A stretch of 64,000 bases of DNA. Source: Ectothiorhodospiraceae bacterium (GTDB taxonomy: Bacteria; Pseudomonadota; Gammaproteobacteria; Nitrococcales; Aquisalimonadaceae). Location of the stretch: contig JAFIFU010000004.1 of the NCBI GenBank assembly GCA_020831885.1, positions 1 to 64,000 on the forward strand, given 5' to 3'. Every line of letters begins with the position of its first letter. Positions within the stretch are counted from its first letter, which is position 1. Under the pieces are notes generated by a model that had not been told where the DNA came from, did not search any database, and was given only the letters and a program-made list of their open reading frames with translations. The position numbers were made by a program, and so were the translations under genes. This document shows positions 25,307 through 35,338 of the stretch, piece after piece.

Positions 25307-26407
25307 CTAGTCCAGGCCACGGGGCAGATAGCCCTTATCCGCCCAGACACTGTACGTGGCGGAGAATTCCCGCTGGCTTTGAAGCACGCGTCCGAAGAAC
25401 GCATCCTCTTCGGCCATGTCATCCAGGACCTGGTTCCGCAGTTCCACCAGCTTTTTCAGATCCGCATCGTCGAGTACCAGCGCTGTGAGCCCAAGCTCAT
25501 CAAACGTCTCGAGGGTCTTTGCCTGGTTGTACTCCGTATCAGCCAGCGTCTGAAGGGTGGCCGCCATGCAGGCGGATTCGATCATCTGTTGTGTGGACGG
25601 CTGAAGCCCATCCCACACATCCTTATTGATCATCAGGTGGGTTGCCGTGTTCGGCTGGGACCAATCGGGGAGCATGTAATACGGCGCAATTTCATAAAAC
25701 CCGAAGACATATCCCACGGAAGGCTGCCCCAGTTTCGCCGCATCGATCACGCCCCGCTCAAGCGCCTGATAGGTATCGCCGGCGGGGATCATGGTGATGT
25801 TCGCGCCAAAATGCCTGAGTACACGGCCATTGAATGCGGGGAAACGTATGGTCAAGCCGTCAAAGTCTTCAAGGCTTTCGATCGGCTCCCGGAACCAGCC
25901 TTTGATCTGCGGGCCGGTCATACCACAGAGCACGGCGTGTATGTTGCGGGTGTTATACAGCTCGTTGAGCAGCTCTTTGCCGCCACCCGCGTAATGCCAT
26001 GAAGAGAACCAGACCGGATCCCTCGCGAAAGGCACAACAGAGAACAGGGAACTGGCCGGCATTGTGCCTTCATCGTAGCCCGTGTAGGTGAATCCGGCGG
26101 GATAACGCCCTTCTCCCACGGCGTCACTCACCTCGAAGGGAGGAATCAGCTCACCGGGCTCATAGACGCGCAGCGTGATCGACCCACCGGACATGGTTTC
26201 AAGAAACTTTGCCGTGTAGACGATTGCTTCATTACCTGAAAGGGTGGTGGGCGCACCGGTTGGTATCTGCCATCGCACCCGCTCGTTGGCGGCTGCCTGT
26301 GTGAAGGGGAGCACCACCATGGCGGTGGCGATCGCCATGGCGGATAGCAACCTGCGGTAAGTTGCCCGGGTTGTTGCTTCCGGCGCGCTGGTTCTGCTGC
26401 TGAACAT
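25307..26407 (-). CDS. TRAP transporter periplasmic binding protein (DctP family)
   Basis: A 366-aa solute receptor that captures an organic acid for a TRAP importer. A long signal region (~1-41) ends QAAANERVRW. The fold shows LIPPFEVSDAVGEGRYPAG, then the carboxylate-binding Arg near GLTIRFP and ITMIPAGDTYQALERGVIDAA. The ATG at 26407 is preceded by GAGGAGACGGTG. No DctQ or DctM membrane subunits are in the window, so it is orphaned here. The neighbouring ligase hints that the substrate is an acid later activated to a CoA ester (inference). Confidence 0.9.
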   Translation of the reverse strand: MFSSRTSAPEATTRATYRRLLSAMAIATAMVVLPFTQAAANERVRWQIPTGAPTTLSGNEAIVYTAKFLETMSGGSITLRVYEPGELIPPFEVSDAVGEGRYPAGFTYTGYDEGTMPASSLFSVVPFARDPVWFSSWHYAGGGKELLNELYNTRNIHAVLCGMTGPQIKGWFREPIESLEDFDGLTIRFPAFNGRVLRHFGANITMIPAGDTYQALERGVIDAAKLGQPSVGYVFGFYEIAPYYMLPDWSQPNTATHLMINKDVWDGLQPSTQQMIESACMAATLQTLADTEYNQAKTLETFDELGLTALVLDDADLKKLVELRNQVLDDMAEEDAFFGRVLQSQREFSATYSVWADKGYLPRGLD

Positions 26408-26966
26408 CACCGTCTCCTCGCTCAATTGGGCCACCGGTCCGGCGGCAGGTCATTACTCTGTTGCTGGTCTCTGGCTCGGCACCAGTCCCCGGGGGAATCC
26501 CGTTGTTTTCAGGTGAACGCTGCAGGAGGCATCGGATGGCGTCTGCGCTTTCAGGCGGCATTGCGTGATCTGTATACCGCCCGACCCATCACCTCCTGCG
26601 ATGCGGCAAGCCCGGAATGATTCCGGACGGTGGTTACCACTGCTGCCCGCGCAATACCGGGGTCTGGCGTATCCGCCGAAGGGACAACCCAGCCTCAATA
26701 GGAATACTGAAGCCTCACGAAATAACCGACCAGTCACAGAATCCACTAACCAGCAGGTCACGTCAAGAGTGATGGCGATTGCCTTCCGCGCATCGGAATG
26801 GCTGCTGGCTTTCAAGGGGCACTAAGGAAGCACTGATCGCGTAGTACACTGATCGCACAAGGGATTGTTGGAAAGCGCGTCGTATCGAATCATACGGCCG
26901 GCCGGGAACAATCCCTTGTGCGATCAAGGGCAAGCGAGGGTGCGTGAGATCGGCGGAATATCCAGG
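26408..26966. other. Intergenic region with inverted-repeat element
   Basis: This 559-bp gap separates the TRAP binding gene from the chemoreceptor, both on the minus strand. The promoter of the TRAP gene should be here. Open frames in it are weak. The right third holds the inverted-repeat element at 26826-26926. The stretch 26440-26820 shows nothing I can name. Confidence 0.5.
26826..26926. repeat. CTAA-flanked element end with a 20-bp inverted repeat
   Basis: CTAA then GGAAGCACTGATC at 26822-26838 is an end of the insertion-element family. Further on, 26850-26869 and 26907-26926 form a perfect 20-bp inverted repeat (TGATCGCACAAGGGATTGTT on the left) around a 37-base loop. It could be a second type of the same element family or a stable terminator downstream of the chemoreceptor gene. 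Confidence 0.6.
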
Positions 26967-28553
26967 CTAGCGAACCGCTCGTCCGTCATCGAACTGATCC
27001 AGCACGTTCCGCATCTCCTCGATCATGGCCACCAGTTGCCGGCCCGTATCCCGGGTTCCGTGGGCGACCTGAGCCGTTGCCTGGATGCCTTTGTTGATCT
27101 CCACCATCCGCCGGTTGATCTCGTCACCGGTGGCCGCCTGCTCTTCGGTGGCCGAGGCGATCTGCACGGCCATGTCACGGATGCGACCCACCGCATGATC
27201 AATATTCACGATGGCGTCCGCCGAGCTGGCCGCGTCGTCGGCCACCGAACGCGTGGACGTCTCGCTGCGCCGCATTGCCTGTACCGCGCCTTCCGCACGC
27301 TCCTCCAGGGCTCCGATCATGCGATCGATCTCGCTGGTGGAATCCCCCACCCGACTGGCCAGCTCCCGGACCTCGTCGGCCACCACCGCGAATCCGCGCC
27401 CGGACTCTCCGGCCCGTGCCGCCTCGATGGCCGCATTCAGCGCCAGCAGATTGGTCTGGCCGGCGATCTCGTTGATCACGTCCAGCACCTTCCGAATGGA
27501 GACGGTCTCGTCGCGCAGCGCTTCCATGGCCCCGGCGGCGGTCTGCATCTCCTCAGCCAGGGCAGCGATGGCATCCGTGGAGCGTGTGATCGTCTGGCGC
27601 CCGGCCGCCGCCTGCTCCGAGGCCTCCAGAGCCACGTTGGAGGCATCGGCGGTATTGCGGGAGACCTCCTGCACCGTGGCGACCATCTCTTCCATGGCGG
27701 TCACCACCTGCTCCACCTCCTGCTCCTGCTGTTCAATGGCAGCACCGGCGTTTTCGGAAGCCTCGCTGGAGGCCGTGGCCGACTCCCGCAGACTGCCGGT
27801 GAACTCCTCCAGCCTCCCCAGCACGGCGTTCAGTCGGGCATGCAGCATGGCCAGGGCGAGCTCTGCGCCGGCAACCTCGTCCTGCCCGTTGCCGTAAACC
27901 GTGCGCCCCACCGTATTGTCGAACACCTGCCGTGCGCGCCCGGCGAGCCCGGCCAATCGCCTGTGCAGATACACCGGGCCCGCCACGGCCGACAACAGGC
28001 CGGCGATCAGCAGGCCGCCGCCACCCAACCCGCTTCCCGATGCGATCAATGCCGCTCCCAGCCCGCTCAGCGCGACCCCGGCACCGGCACTGGTCGCCTG
28101 CACCACCGCCAGGGATCGGGGCACCCACCAACGACCGGGCGCGCGCCGCCCACGCATGCGCGCATAAACGGCTTCCGCCCGCCGCTTGAGGGTCTCGGAC
28201 GGACGGGTTCTCACTGACTGGTAACCCACGATCCGGCCGGCATGCATGACCGGGGAAACATAGGCGCTGACCCAGTAGTGGTCGCCGTTCTTGCAGCGGT
28301 TCTTCACCACACCCAGCCAGGGCCGCCCGGCCTTGAGCGTGGCCCAGAAATCCGCATACACCGCCTCGGGCATATCCGGATGCCGGACCAGGTTATGAGG
28401 CTGACCCACCAGTTCGTCCCGGCTGAAGCCGGACACTTCCTCGAAGTTCCGGTTGGCGTCCTGTATGACACCCTTGAGATCCGTGGTACTGACCAGTCTG
28501 ATCCGTTCAGCGTAGTGCTTCTCCTTGCCGGTCACCGGCAGATTCTTCCGCAT
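26967..28553 (-). CDS. PAS-containing methyl-accepting chemotaxis protein (Aer-like)
   Basis: A 528-aa chemoreceptor. The N-terminal PAS domain has [24 protein letters not shown] and [14 protein letters not shown], the pattern of Aer redox/oxygen sensors. A hydrophobic segment (~150-195) anchors it without a periplasmic domain. The signalling hairpin [22 protein letters not shown] lies around 370-400. The ATG at 28553 follows AAGGAACC. A perfect FNR/Anr site lies upstream, so expression likely rises under low oxygen. The stop TAG sits in GCTAGC. Confidence 0.92.
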   Translation of the reverse strand: MRKNLPVTGKEKHYAERIRLVSTTDLKGVIQDANRNFEEVSGFSRDELVGQPHNLVRHPDMPEAVYADFWATLKAGRPWLGVVKNRCKNGDHYWVSAYVSPVMHAGRIVGYQSVRTRPSETLKRRAEAVYARMRGRRAPGRWWVPRSLAVVQATSAGAGVALSGLGAALIASGSGLGGGGLLIAGLLSAVAGPVYLHRRLAGLAGRARQVFDNTVGRTVYGNGQDEVAGAELALAMLHARLNAVLGRLEEFTGSLRESATASSEASENAGAAIEQQEQEVEQVVTAMEEMVATVQEVSRNTADASNVALEASEQAAAGRQTITRSTDAIAALAEEMQTAAGAMEALRDETVSIRKVLDVINEIAGQTNLLALNAAIEAARAGESGRGFAVVADEVRELASRVGDSTSEIDRMIGALEERAEGAVQAMRRSETSTRSVADDAASSADAIVNIDHAVGRIRDMAVQIASATEEQAATGDEINRRMVEINKGIQATAQVAHGTRDTGRQLVAMIEEMRNVLDQFDDGRAVR

Positions 28554-28688
28554 TGATGGTTCCTTCGTCGTGTGTTGTCCGCCCATGGAGTCGGCAGACT
28601 GCCGGAAGACTGAACACCGATGCAAGGCCAGGCCATCGAAAAATCATCGTTATTTTTTATAAAACAATGACTTAGTGAACAAAAATTT

Positions 28689-28702
28689 TTGATTATTATC
28701 AA
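28689..28702 (-). promoter_or_regulatory. FNR/Anr box
   Basis: TTGAT-TATT-ATCAA is a perfect match to TTGAT-N4-ATCAA. On the minus strand a TATAAA (28661-28656) lies about 30 bases downstream of the box, so the box centre is ~43-47 bases from the likely start of transcription of the chemoreceptor gene, close to a class II activator position. Confidence 0.75.
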
Positions 28703-28757
28703 TTGTCTTACTTGTCGTTGAAGCTGCATCGCCCTGTCGGAAGACCAGTCCAGCGGG

Positions 28758-29150
28758 TCATCGCCCTGCAACGAGCAAGGTATCCTGATCCCGCAGGAGA
28801 AACAGGGCCAGGCACGCCGCCAGCATGGGGATGGCTGCAAGGAACAGCAGATGGTCAAAGGGGTTCAGGTACTGCTGCCAAGAGGAGACGGTGGATGCTC
28901 CGTGGGTCAGGAGCACGAACCCGTACGTCCAGAAACGGGCGACGCCCAGCAGAAACAGAACCTCGATGGCCAGTTGCACCAGCCCAATGGCATACATGCT
29001 GGCCACGCCCAGCCCCCCGATGTGATAGAAGCGCTCGAAGATCCCGGCCGAGGCTTCAGGGGCCAGAAGCTTGTTGAAGCTCCACATGGCCATGACCAGG
29101 AAAACGCTGACCCGCATGAAGAACAGTCCCAATCTCAGGCGTTGTTCCAT
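28758..29150 (-). CDS. DoxX-like small integral membrane protein
   Basis: A 130-aa protein with four predicted membrane helices and the pattern MWSFNKLLAPEASAGIFERFYHIGGLG in the first loop, as in DoxX-like inner-membrane proteins. The function of this family is poorly known. The open frame extends to 29252, but its added N-terminus derives from the insertion element at 29231, so I start at 29150. The ribosome site is weak. Confidence 0.78.
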   Translation of the reverse strand: MEQRLRLGLFFMRVSVFLVMAMWSFNKLLAPEASAGIFERFYHIGGLGVASMYAIGLVQLAIEVLFLLGVARFWTYGFVLLTHGASTVSSWQQYLNPFDHLLFLAAIPMLAACLALFLLRDQDTLLVAGR

Positions 29151-29230
29151 CGAGAGGTACTCCGTTTGCCGGTGGAGGGCGGGACGGTAGCAGGTGCCCG
29201 CCGCCCCGTCCCATAGGGGAAAATGCTTAG

Positions 29231-29400
29231 GGAAGCACTGATCTATTCCCATGATGCTCTGCGGAGCCCTTCGGGGCTTTGCAGCGTGTCCGGGTGCGGT
29301 GTTGCGGCTCTTGCCAAGGGCTCGCCATTGCCTGCGAGCCGCGCCTTGCCCCCGAACACGCTGCTAAGCCAGAGCACCATGGGAATAGATCAGCGCTTCC
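29231..29400. mobile_element. 170-bp MITE-like insertion element
   Basis: Terminal inverted repeats of ~33 bases: GGAAGCACTGATCTATTCCC on the left and its near-complement GGGAATAGATCAGCGCTTCC on the right. TTAG and CTAG flank the ends. Both ends also carry the GCTCTG step. It is the reversed form of the element at 30855-31014 and has no coding capacity. Confidence 0.8.
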
Positions 29401-29521
29401 CTAGGACCGCACGCGCTGCAACTCCGAGCGGGGGCCTGCGTAGTATCCCCAATGGCGCGGTCTGGTCAGGCGCGCCTATGCTCCAGTCGTCATCCACGGA
29501 AGCAACACGCAGGAGACGGCG

Positions 29522-29848
29522 ATGGTAGAGGAAGTGGACGGTCAGACCCTCCGCCAGAACCTTCAGGAAAGCGACCAACCCATCCTGGTGGATTTCTGGG
29601 CACCCTGGTGTGGTCCCTGCAGGATGGTTTCGCCGGTGGTGGAATCGATCGCAAGGGAGATGGCCGGGGATCTCCGCGTGGTCAAGATCAATGTCGACGA
29701 CGAGATGCACGTGGCACGTGAGTACGGAATCCGCGGCCTGCCCACGCTGATGTTGTTCAGGAATGGTCAGCCCGTGTCCCAGCGGGCCGGCGCGGCGGAT
29801 CAGTACACGATCGCCTCCTGGATCAACGACACGCTGGCCGCGTCATAG
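29522..29848 (+). CDS. Thioredoxin
   Basis: A 108-aa thioredoxin fold protein with the WCGPC active site at C30 and C33, cis-proline in LPTLMLF, and no signal peptide. It reduces disulfides of cytoplasmic proteins. GGAGACGGCG precedes the ATG. It is not next to the usual partner rho. Confidence 0.93.
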   Translation: MVEEVDGQTLRQNLQESDQPILVDFWAPWCGPCRMVSPVVESIAREMAGDLRVVKINVDDEMHVAREYGIRGLPTLMLFRNGQPVSQRAGAADQYTIASWINDTLAAS

Positions 29849-29987
29849 CGATCAGACCCCGCAGGCCAACGACATCGGAGCGAACCCGCAGCGTTCCCCC
29901 TCCCCCCGCAGTGGCTGGCGCCTGGCATGGGGGGAATCCGCGGGACGTGGATGAATGACTGGCCGGGTGACGACAGGAGATCAAACC

Positions 29988-30848
29988 ATGGCGTACGCAC
30001 GCAAACGGATTCCGGGTCTCTCCGCCCTGTTGCTGGCGTGCTGGATTCCGCAGGCGTTCAGTGACGGCAGGGTGGCGGATGCCTTCAGTGACTACCAGGA
30101 GCTGCTGGACCGTTTTCTGACCGAGCGCGCCCTGGACAACGACGGCCTGGTCTCGGCCTTCGACTACCGGGCTGCTCTGGCAGACGACGACACCATGCAG
30201 TTGCTGGGGCGGCAGCGGGAACGCCTCGCCGCGTTCGACGCCTCCGGCATCGGCTCGCGGGAGACGGCCAATGCCTTCTGGCTGAACACGTACAATTTTT
30301 TCATGATCGCCCACATTCTGGAGGAGCGGCCGAACGGGGAACTGGTGGATTCGGTCTGGGACTACGGCGGGCGCATTAATCCGTTCCGCGAGAATGTGTT
30401 TGAACGCCCCCTGTTTGCGGTGGACGGCCGGCTGCACAGCCTGGACGACATGGAAAAGGGAATCCTTCTGGGGGATACGTACTGGGAGCGCGGATGGGCG
30501 GAGGCCCGCGTTCACTTCGCGGTGAACTGCGCCTCCGTCGGCTGTCCCCCGCTCCGGGCGGACATCTACACCCCTGACAACCTGGATGACCTTCTCACCG
30601 AAAACACCCGCCTGGCCCTCAACACCCATTATCACCTGAGGGTGGACGGCGACACGCTCCATCTGTCGAAACTCTTCGACTGGTACGAGGAGGACTACGT
30701 CCGGGAAGCGGGCTCGGTTCGCGACTTCATCCGCACCTACGCCGACGACCGGGTGATCGAGGCAATGGAGGGCGCGACCCGGATCCGATATATCGACTAT
30801 GACTGGACCCTGAACGCCCCCGAGAACTTTCCGGAACTCGAAGATTAG
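29988..30848 (+). CDS. DUF547 family exported protein
   Basis: A 286-aa protein with a signal peptide (~1-24 from the ATG at 29988). NAFWLNTYNFFMIAHIL, the central GRINPFRENVFERPLFAVDGRLHSLDDMEKGIL and the HFAVNCASVGCPPLRADIY block identify DUF547. The invariant C-ASVGCP block suggests a cysteine-based reaction, but the family function is not established. ACAGGAGATCAAACC decides the start. The insertion element follows directly. Confidence 0.88.
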   Translation: MAYARKRIPGLSALLLACWIPQAFSDGRVADAFSDYQELLDRFLTERALDNDGLVSAFDYRAALADDDTMQLLGRQRERLAAFDASGIGSRETANAFWLNTYNFFMIAHILEERPNGELVDSVWDYGGRINPFRENVFERPLFAVDGRLHSLDDMEKGILLGDTYWERGWAEARVHFAVNCASVGCPPLRADIYTPDNLDDLLTENTRLALNTHYHLRVDGDTLHLSKLFDWYEEDYVREAGSVRDFIRTYADDRVIEAMEGATRIRYIDYDWTLNAPENFPELED

Positions 30849-30854
30849 GGTTAA

Positions 30855-31014
30855 GGAAACACTGATCTATTCCCATGGTGCTCTGGCTTGGCAGCGTGTT
30901 CGGGGGCAAGGCGGCGTTCGCAGGCAATGGCCGTCGCCCTTGTCAAGAACGCCAACGCAGCTCAGCGTGCGCGAAGGGCTCCGCAGAGCATCATGGGAAT
31001 AGATCAGTGTTTCC
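30855..31014. mobile_element. 160-bp MITE-like insertion element with TTAA duplications
   Basis: The element is bounded by TTAA at 30851-30854 and 31015-31018. Its terminal inverted repeats of 31 bases, starting GGAAACACTGATCTATTCCC, differ at one position. No gene is inside. TTAA/CTAA-type duplication and the end sequence suggest mobilisation by an IS5-family transposase supplied in trans (inference). It sits between DUF547 and folE2. Confidence 0.85.
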
Positions 31015-31045
31015 TTAAAGCCCGCGCCTTCAATCCGCCACAATC

Positions 31046-31068
31046 ATAATGTTATACTATTGCTTTTC
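31046..31068 (+). promoter_or_regulatory. Zur-like operator of folE2
   Basis: ATAATGTTATA-C-TATTGCTTTTC matches the Zur consensus GAAATGTTATA-N-TATAACATTTC at 17 of 22 defined positions. It lies 15 bases before the ATG at 31084, where bound Zur would block initiation. Confidence 0.65.
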
Positions 31069-31083
31069 CAGGCGCGAGAGATA

Positions 31084-31980
31084 ATGTCCAAGGACCTGCC
31101 TGATGTGGCCCGCTCACCCCTGCCCACTGCGGGCGCTCCGCTGGACTGGGTGGGCATGGAGCAGATCGACCTCCTGCTTACCCTGGCGGAGACGGAGTCC
31201 GCCCATCCAGTCCCCGCCCGGGCGGATCTGTTCGTTGACCTGCCTGCTGCCGAGATCCGGGGTATTCACATGTCCAGGCTTTACCGCCTGCTGGACACGC
31301 TTTCCCTTCAGGAATCGGTCTCGCCCCTCGCGATCCGCCGGCTGCTGCAGGAGGCCGTGGCCAGCCATGCCGATTGCCGATCCACGCGGGCCCGGCTGAC
31401 GGTGACCACCCGGCTGATCTGCCGCCGGCCGGCACTGGAGACGCCCGGGCTCGCCGGGTGGCGCGCCTACCCCCTGCGTCTCCAGGCAATGCTGGACACC
31501 CGCCAGGAAACGATGGACCTGCGGGCCGCCGTGGACGTCACCTATTCCTCCACCTGCCCCTGCTCGGCAGCACTCAGCCGCCGGGCGTTACGGGACCGCT
31601 TCCAGCGGGATTTCCAGGGATCGGTCGCGTTGGAGCCGCACGCCGTCGCCGCCTGGATCGAACAGCATGGGACCACCGCCACGCCCCACAGCCAGCGCAG
31701 CATCGCCGAACTCTCGGTCAGGCTCCCCTGCGACGCGGACACCCTTCAACTGCTTCCCCTCATCGACCGGGCCGAGGCGGTGCTCGCCACACCGGTGCAG
31801 ACCGCGGTCAAGCGCGCCGACGAGCAGGCATTCGCACTGCTCAACGGCGGCAACCTGATGTACGTGGAGGACGCCGCCCGCCGCTTGCGAACCGCACTGG
31901 CACCCCAGTTCGAGGACCTCAGAATCCGGGTGCGCCATCTGGAGAGCCTGCATCCCCACGACGCCGTGGCCGAGGTCTGA
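31084..31980 (+). CDS. folE2: GTP cyclohydrolase FolE2
   Basis: A 298-aa metal-flexible GTP cyclohydrolase (type IB) that converts GTP to 7,8-dihydroneopterin triphosphate for folate and queuosine. The active-site block STCPCSAALS places the catalytic cysteine at 158 or 160, and ATPHSQRS and the C-terminal NGGNLMYVEDAARR follow. The ATG at 31084 is used because the upstream TTG at 31060 lies in the Zur-like box. FolE2 replaces zinc-dependent FolE1 under zinc limitation in many proteobacteria, which matches that operator. Confidence 0.93.
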   Translation: MSKDLPDVARSPLPTAGAPLDWVGMEQIDLLLTLAETESAHPVPARADLFVDLPAAEIRGIHMSRLYRLLDTLSLQESVSPLAIRRLLQEAVASHADCRSTRARLTVTTRLICRRPALETPGLAGWRAYPLRLQAMLDTRQETMDLRAAVDVTYSSTCPCSAALSRRALRDRFQRDFQGSVALEPHAVAAWIEQHGTTATPHSQRSIAELSVRLPCDADTLQLLPLIDRAEAVLATPVQTAVKRADEQAFALLNGGNLMYVEDAARRLRTALAPQFEDLRIRVRHLESLHPHDAVAEV

Positions 31981-32076
31981 CGGCCGTATCGGCGCCGGAG
32001 CGCAGGATGCGGGCCGGCCCTGCTCCGCCGGTACTTTCCTATGGCCGACACACCCCGTATGCTGCACGCATTTTAT

Positions 32077-32092
32077 TGCACCCTTCTGGTGC
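32077..32092 (+). promoter_or_regulatory. NtrC-like binding site upstream of gdhA
   Basis: TGCACC-CTTC-TGGTGC is close to the NtrC consensus TGCACC-N4-TGGTGCA. It is centred ~80 bp before the gdhA start. A single site without a clear sigma-54 promoter could serve for repression or as half of an enhancer pair. Confidence 0.55.
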
Positions 32093-32162
32093 GACCGCTC
32101 CATTTCGTGGATCATGCGGGACTTGTCCGCGCCGGGCACAGGCGCAAGCAGTGGGAGAATGA

Positions 32163-33515
<1,353 letters not shown>

Positions 33516-33579
33516 CGGGCTGATGGGCGGCCCGGCCGCCCCGGGAAGCATTGCCCGCCCCCTGGGCGGGGCATTGCCG

Positions 33580-34263
33580 TCACGCGCCTGAGGCCTCCCG
33601 CCCCGGGCGGGCGCCTTCCCGGGTCGGGCGCAGTCCGTTGATGATGTGGTTGGAGAATACGACCGCGATCTCCTCGCCGGCCAGTGGGCCGCCCTCGGTG
33701 AACCACCGGTTGATGTTATTGATCGCGCCCATGAAGAAGAACACCGCGAGTTTGGGGTCACAGGGTTCGATCTCGCCGGCGTCCACGGCCTGCTGAACAA
33801 GCTGCCGGAGGCCGGCATCCAGCACCCGGCGGCGGCGCTCGATCAACTCGTTGTGCTCCGGGGTCATGGAGTAGTACTCGGTCAGCACGACACAGGTGCC
33901 CAGTTCGCTGGTCATGCGGGTGATGTATCCCTCGGAGAAACGGCGGATGCGCTCCAGCGGCGACTCCACCTGACGCAGGGCCTCCTCGTAGGCCTCTTCC
34001 GCCATGCCCACCGCGATCCGATGGCATTCATACAGAATCTCGTGCTTGTTCCGCACATAGCGATAGAGCATCGGTTTGGTGACCGAGAGCTGGGCGGCGA
34101 TATCGTCCAGCGTGGTGTTGTGAAAGCCCCGCCGGCCGAAGGCCCGCCCCGCGGCGAGGATCAGGGCGCGCCTGCGCGTCTCTCGCCGTTCCGACGCCCT
34201 GGCCGGGGCATCATGCCATCCGGCGATAAGGTTCCTGTCCTTCCCGGGTACCCCTTCACTCAT
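33580..34263 (-). CDS. TetR family regulator
   Basis: A 227-aa repressor. HTH residues ~37-60 (TLDDIAAQLSVTKPMLYRYVRNKHEILYE). The C-terminal domain resembles those of TetR regulators of steroid and acyl-CoA catabolism. The ATG at 34263 follows GGAGG by eight bases. It is divergent from the SDR-ligase-thiolase operon, and the operator at 34439-34460 lies between them. The inducer is probably an acyl-CoA. Confidence 0.88.
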   Translation of the reverse strand: MSEGVPGKDRNLIAGWHDAPARASERRETRRRALILAAGRAFGRRGFHNTTLDDIAAQLSVTKPMLYRYVRNKHEILYECHRIAVGMAEEAYEEALRQVESPLERIRRFSEGYITRMTSELGTCVVLTEYYSMTPEHNELIERRRRVLDAGLRQLVQQAVDAGEIEPCDPKLAVFFFMGAINNINRWFTEGGPLAGEEIAVVFSNHIINGLRPTREGARPGREASGA

Positions 34264-34381
34264 TGCCACAGCCTCCCAACTGCGCCCAGGTCAAGCATGA
34301 CCGCCACCGTGGAGGACCGGAAGTGTACCAGGCGCCGGCCCTTGGGGGCTGCCACGCCTTCATTCCTTGAGCAAACATTCA

Positions 34382-34400
34382 GGAAGCGCGGATCGATTCC
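34382..34400. repeat. Repeat remnant GGAAGCGCGGATCGATTCC
   Basis: It resembles the insertion-element end GGAAGCGCTGATCGATTCC at 40287-40305 with one difference, and sits six bases upstream of the TTGACA of the SDR operon promoter. Confidence 0.5.
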
Positions 34401-34405
34401 TTTAG

Positions 34406-34460
34406 TTGACAGCCGCCTCGGGCATGCCTAGGCTCAAGGGTGTTACTCAAGAGTAACACC
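34406..34460 (+). promoter_or_regulatory. Sigma-70 promoter with palindromic operator
   Basis: TTGACA (34406-34411), 17-base spacer, TAGGCT (34429-34434). Just downstream the operator arms GGTGTTACTC (34439-34448) and GAGTAACACC (34451-34460) are perfect reverse complements around AA. It is read into the SDR operon and lies next to the tetR gene. Confidence 0.82.
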
Positions 34461-34533
34461 TCATGACAACAGGATCATCAGGCGTTCCCCACAACCCGCT
34501 TGATCCGGAGCACCACCGCTGGAGGAGTGCGGC

Positions 34534-35319
34534 ATGGATTTCCCGGCACCCCTGGAGGGTCGCGTGGCCGTCGTCACCGGCGGCGCATCAGGGCTTGGTG
34601 CGGCCACCGCACAAGCACTCCGGCGCGCCGGTGCCGCAGTGGCGCTGATTGACACGGACGCCCGGCAGGCGGCCCGGTGGTCTGAGGAAATCGGGGCCCG
34701 GGGCTATCAGGGGGACGTATCCGACGCCTTGGGCATCCAGGAGATTTTCCATGATATCGCCGCCCGGCTGGGCCAGGTATCCGTCCTGGTGAACTGCGCC
34801 GGCGTGGCCACCCCCGGATCGGTGGTCCGAAAGAGCCAACCGATGCCCCTGGAAGAATACCGCCGGGTGATCGAGATCAATCTGCTGGGAACCATCAACT
34901 GCATCCGCTGCGCGGTTCCGCAGATGATCGAACGGCGCGCCACGCTCCCGGCGGACGCCGAGGCCGGATTGATCATCAACACCGCGTCCATCGCGGCCTT
35001 CGACGGCCAGGTGGGTCAGGCGGCCTACGCCGCCTCCAAGGGCGGGGTGGCCGGCATGGTCCTGCCCCTGGCCCGGGAACTGGGCGATTACGGCATCCGC
35101 ATCATGGGAATCGCCCCCGGGGTCTTCCGGACGCCCATGACCATGAACCTGCCGGAGCAATCGCGCGAGACGGTATTCGCGGCAGTCCCGCCGTTCCCGA
35201 AGCGCCCCGGCCGGCCGGAGGAGTTCGCCGCGCTGGTCCTAGCCATCGCCAACACCCCGATGCTCAACGGCGACGTGATCCGCCTGGATGGCGGGCTTCG
35301 CATGCCCGCACGGGTCTAG
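34534..35319 (+). CDS. SDR, 3-hydroxyacyl-CoA dehydrogenase type II-like
   Basis: A 261-aa SDR. TGGASGLG binds NAD near 15-22, the catalytic YAASK (YxxxK) follows TASIAAFDGQ. The C-terminal PFPKRPGRPEEFAALV is typical of the HSD17B10/3-hydroxyacyl-CoA group. First gene of the operon, GGAG precedes the ATG. It shares the same C-terminal block with the next gene, so the pair arose by tandem duplication. Confidence 0.92.
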   Translation: MDFPAPLEGRVAVVTGGASGLGAATAQALRRAGAAVALIDTDARQAARWSEEIGARGYQGDVSDALGIQEIFHDIAARLGQVSVLVNCAGVATPGSVVRKSQPMPLEEYRRVIEINLLGTINCIRCAVPQMIERRATLPADAEAGLIINTASIAAFDGQVGQAAYAASKGGVAGMVLPLARELGDYGIRIMGIAPGVFRTPMTMNLPEQSRETVFAAVPPFPKRPGRPEEFAALVLAIANTPMLNGDVIRLDGGLRMPARV

Positions 35320-35338
35320 GGAGAGGAGGAACAACCCC

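Noticed and set aside
29151-29252. N-terminal extension of the DoxX-like protein
   Set aside because: The extra residues, beginning MGIDQCF, are encoded by the insertion element and its flank, and the same short string appears near other copies of the element.
29231-31018. The two repeats as a CRISPR array
   Set aside because: There are two inverted elements of ~165 bp with terminal inverted repeats and no regular short direct repeats.
33516-33579. Terminator after gdhA
   Set aside because: The GC hairpins there are strong but no T-run follows on either strand, so I cannot assign a terminator with confidence.
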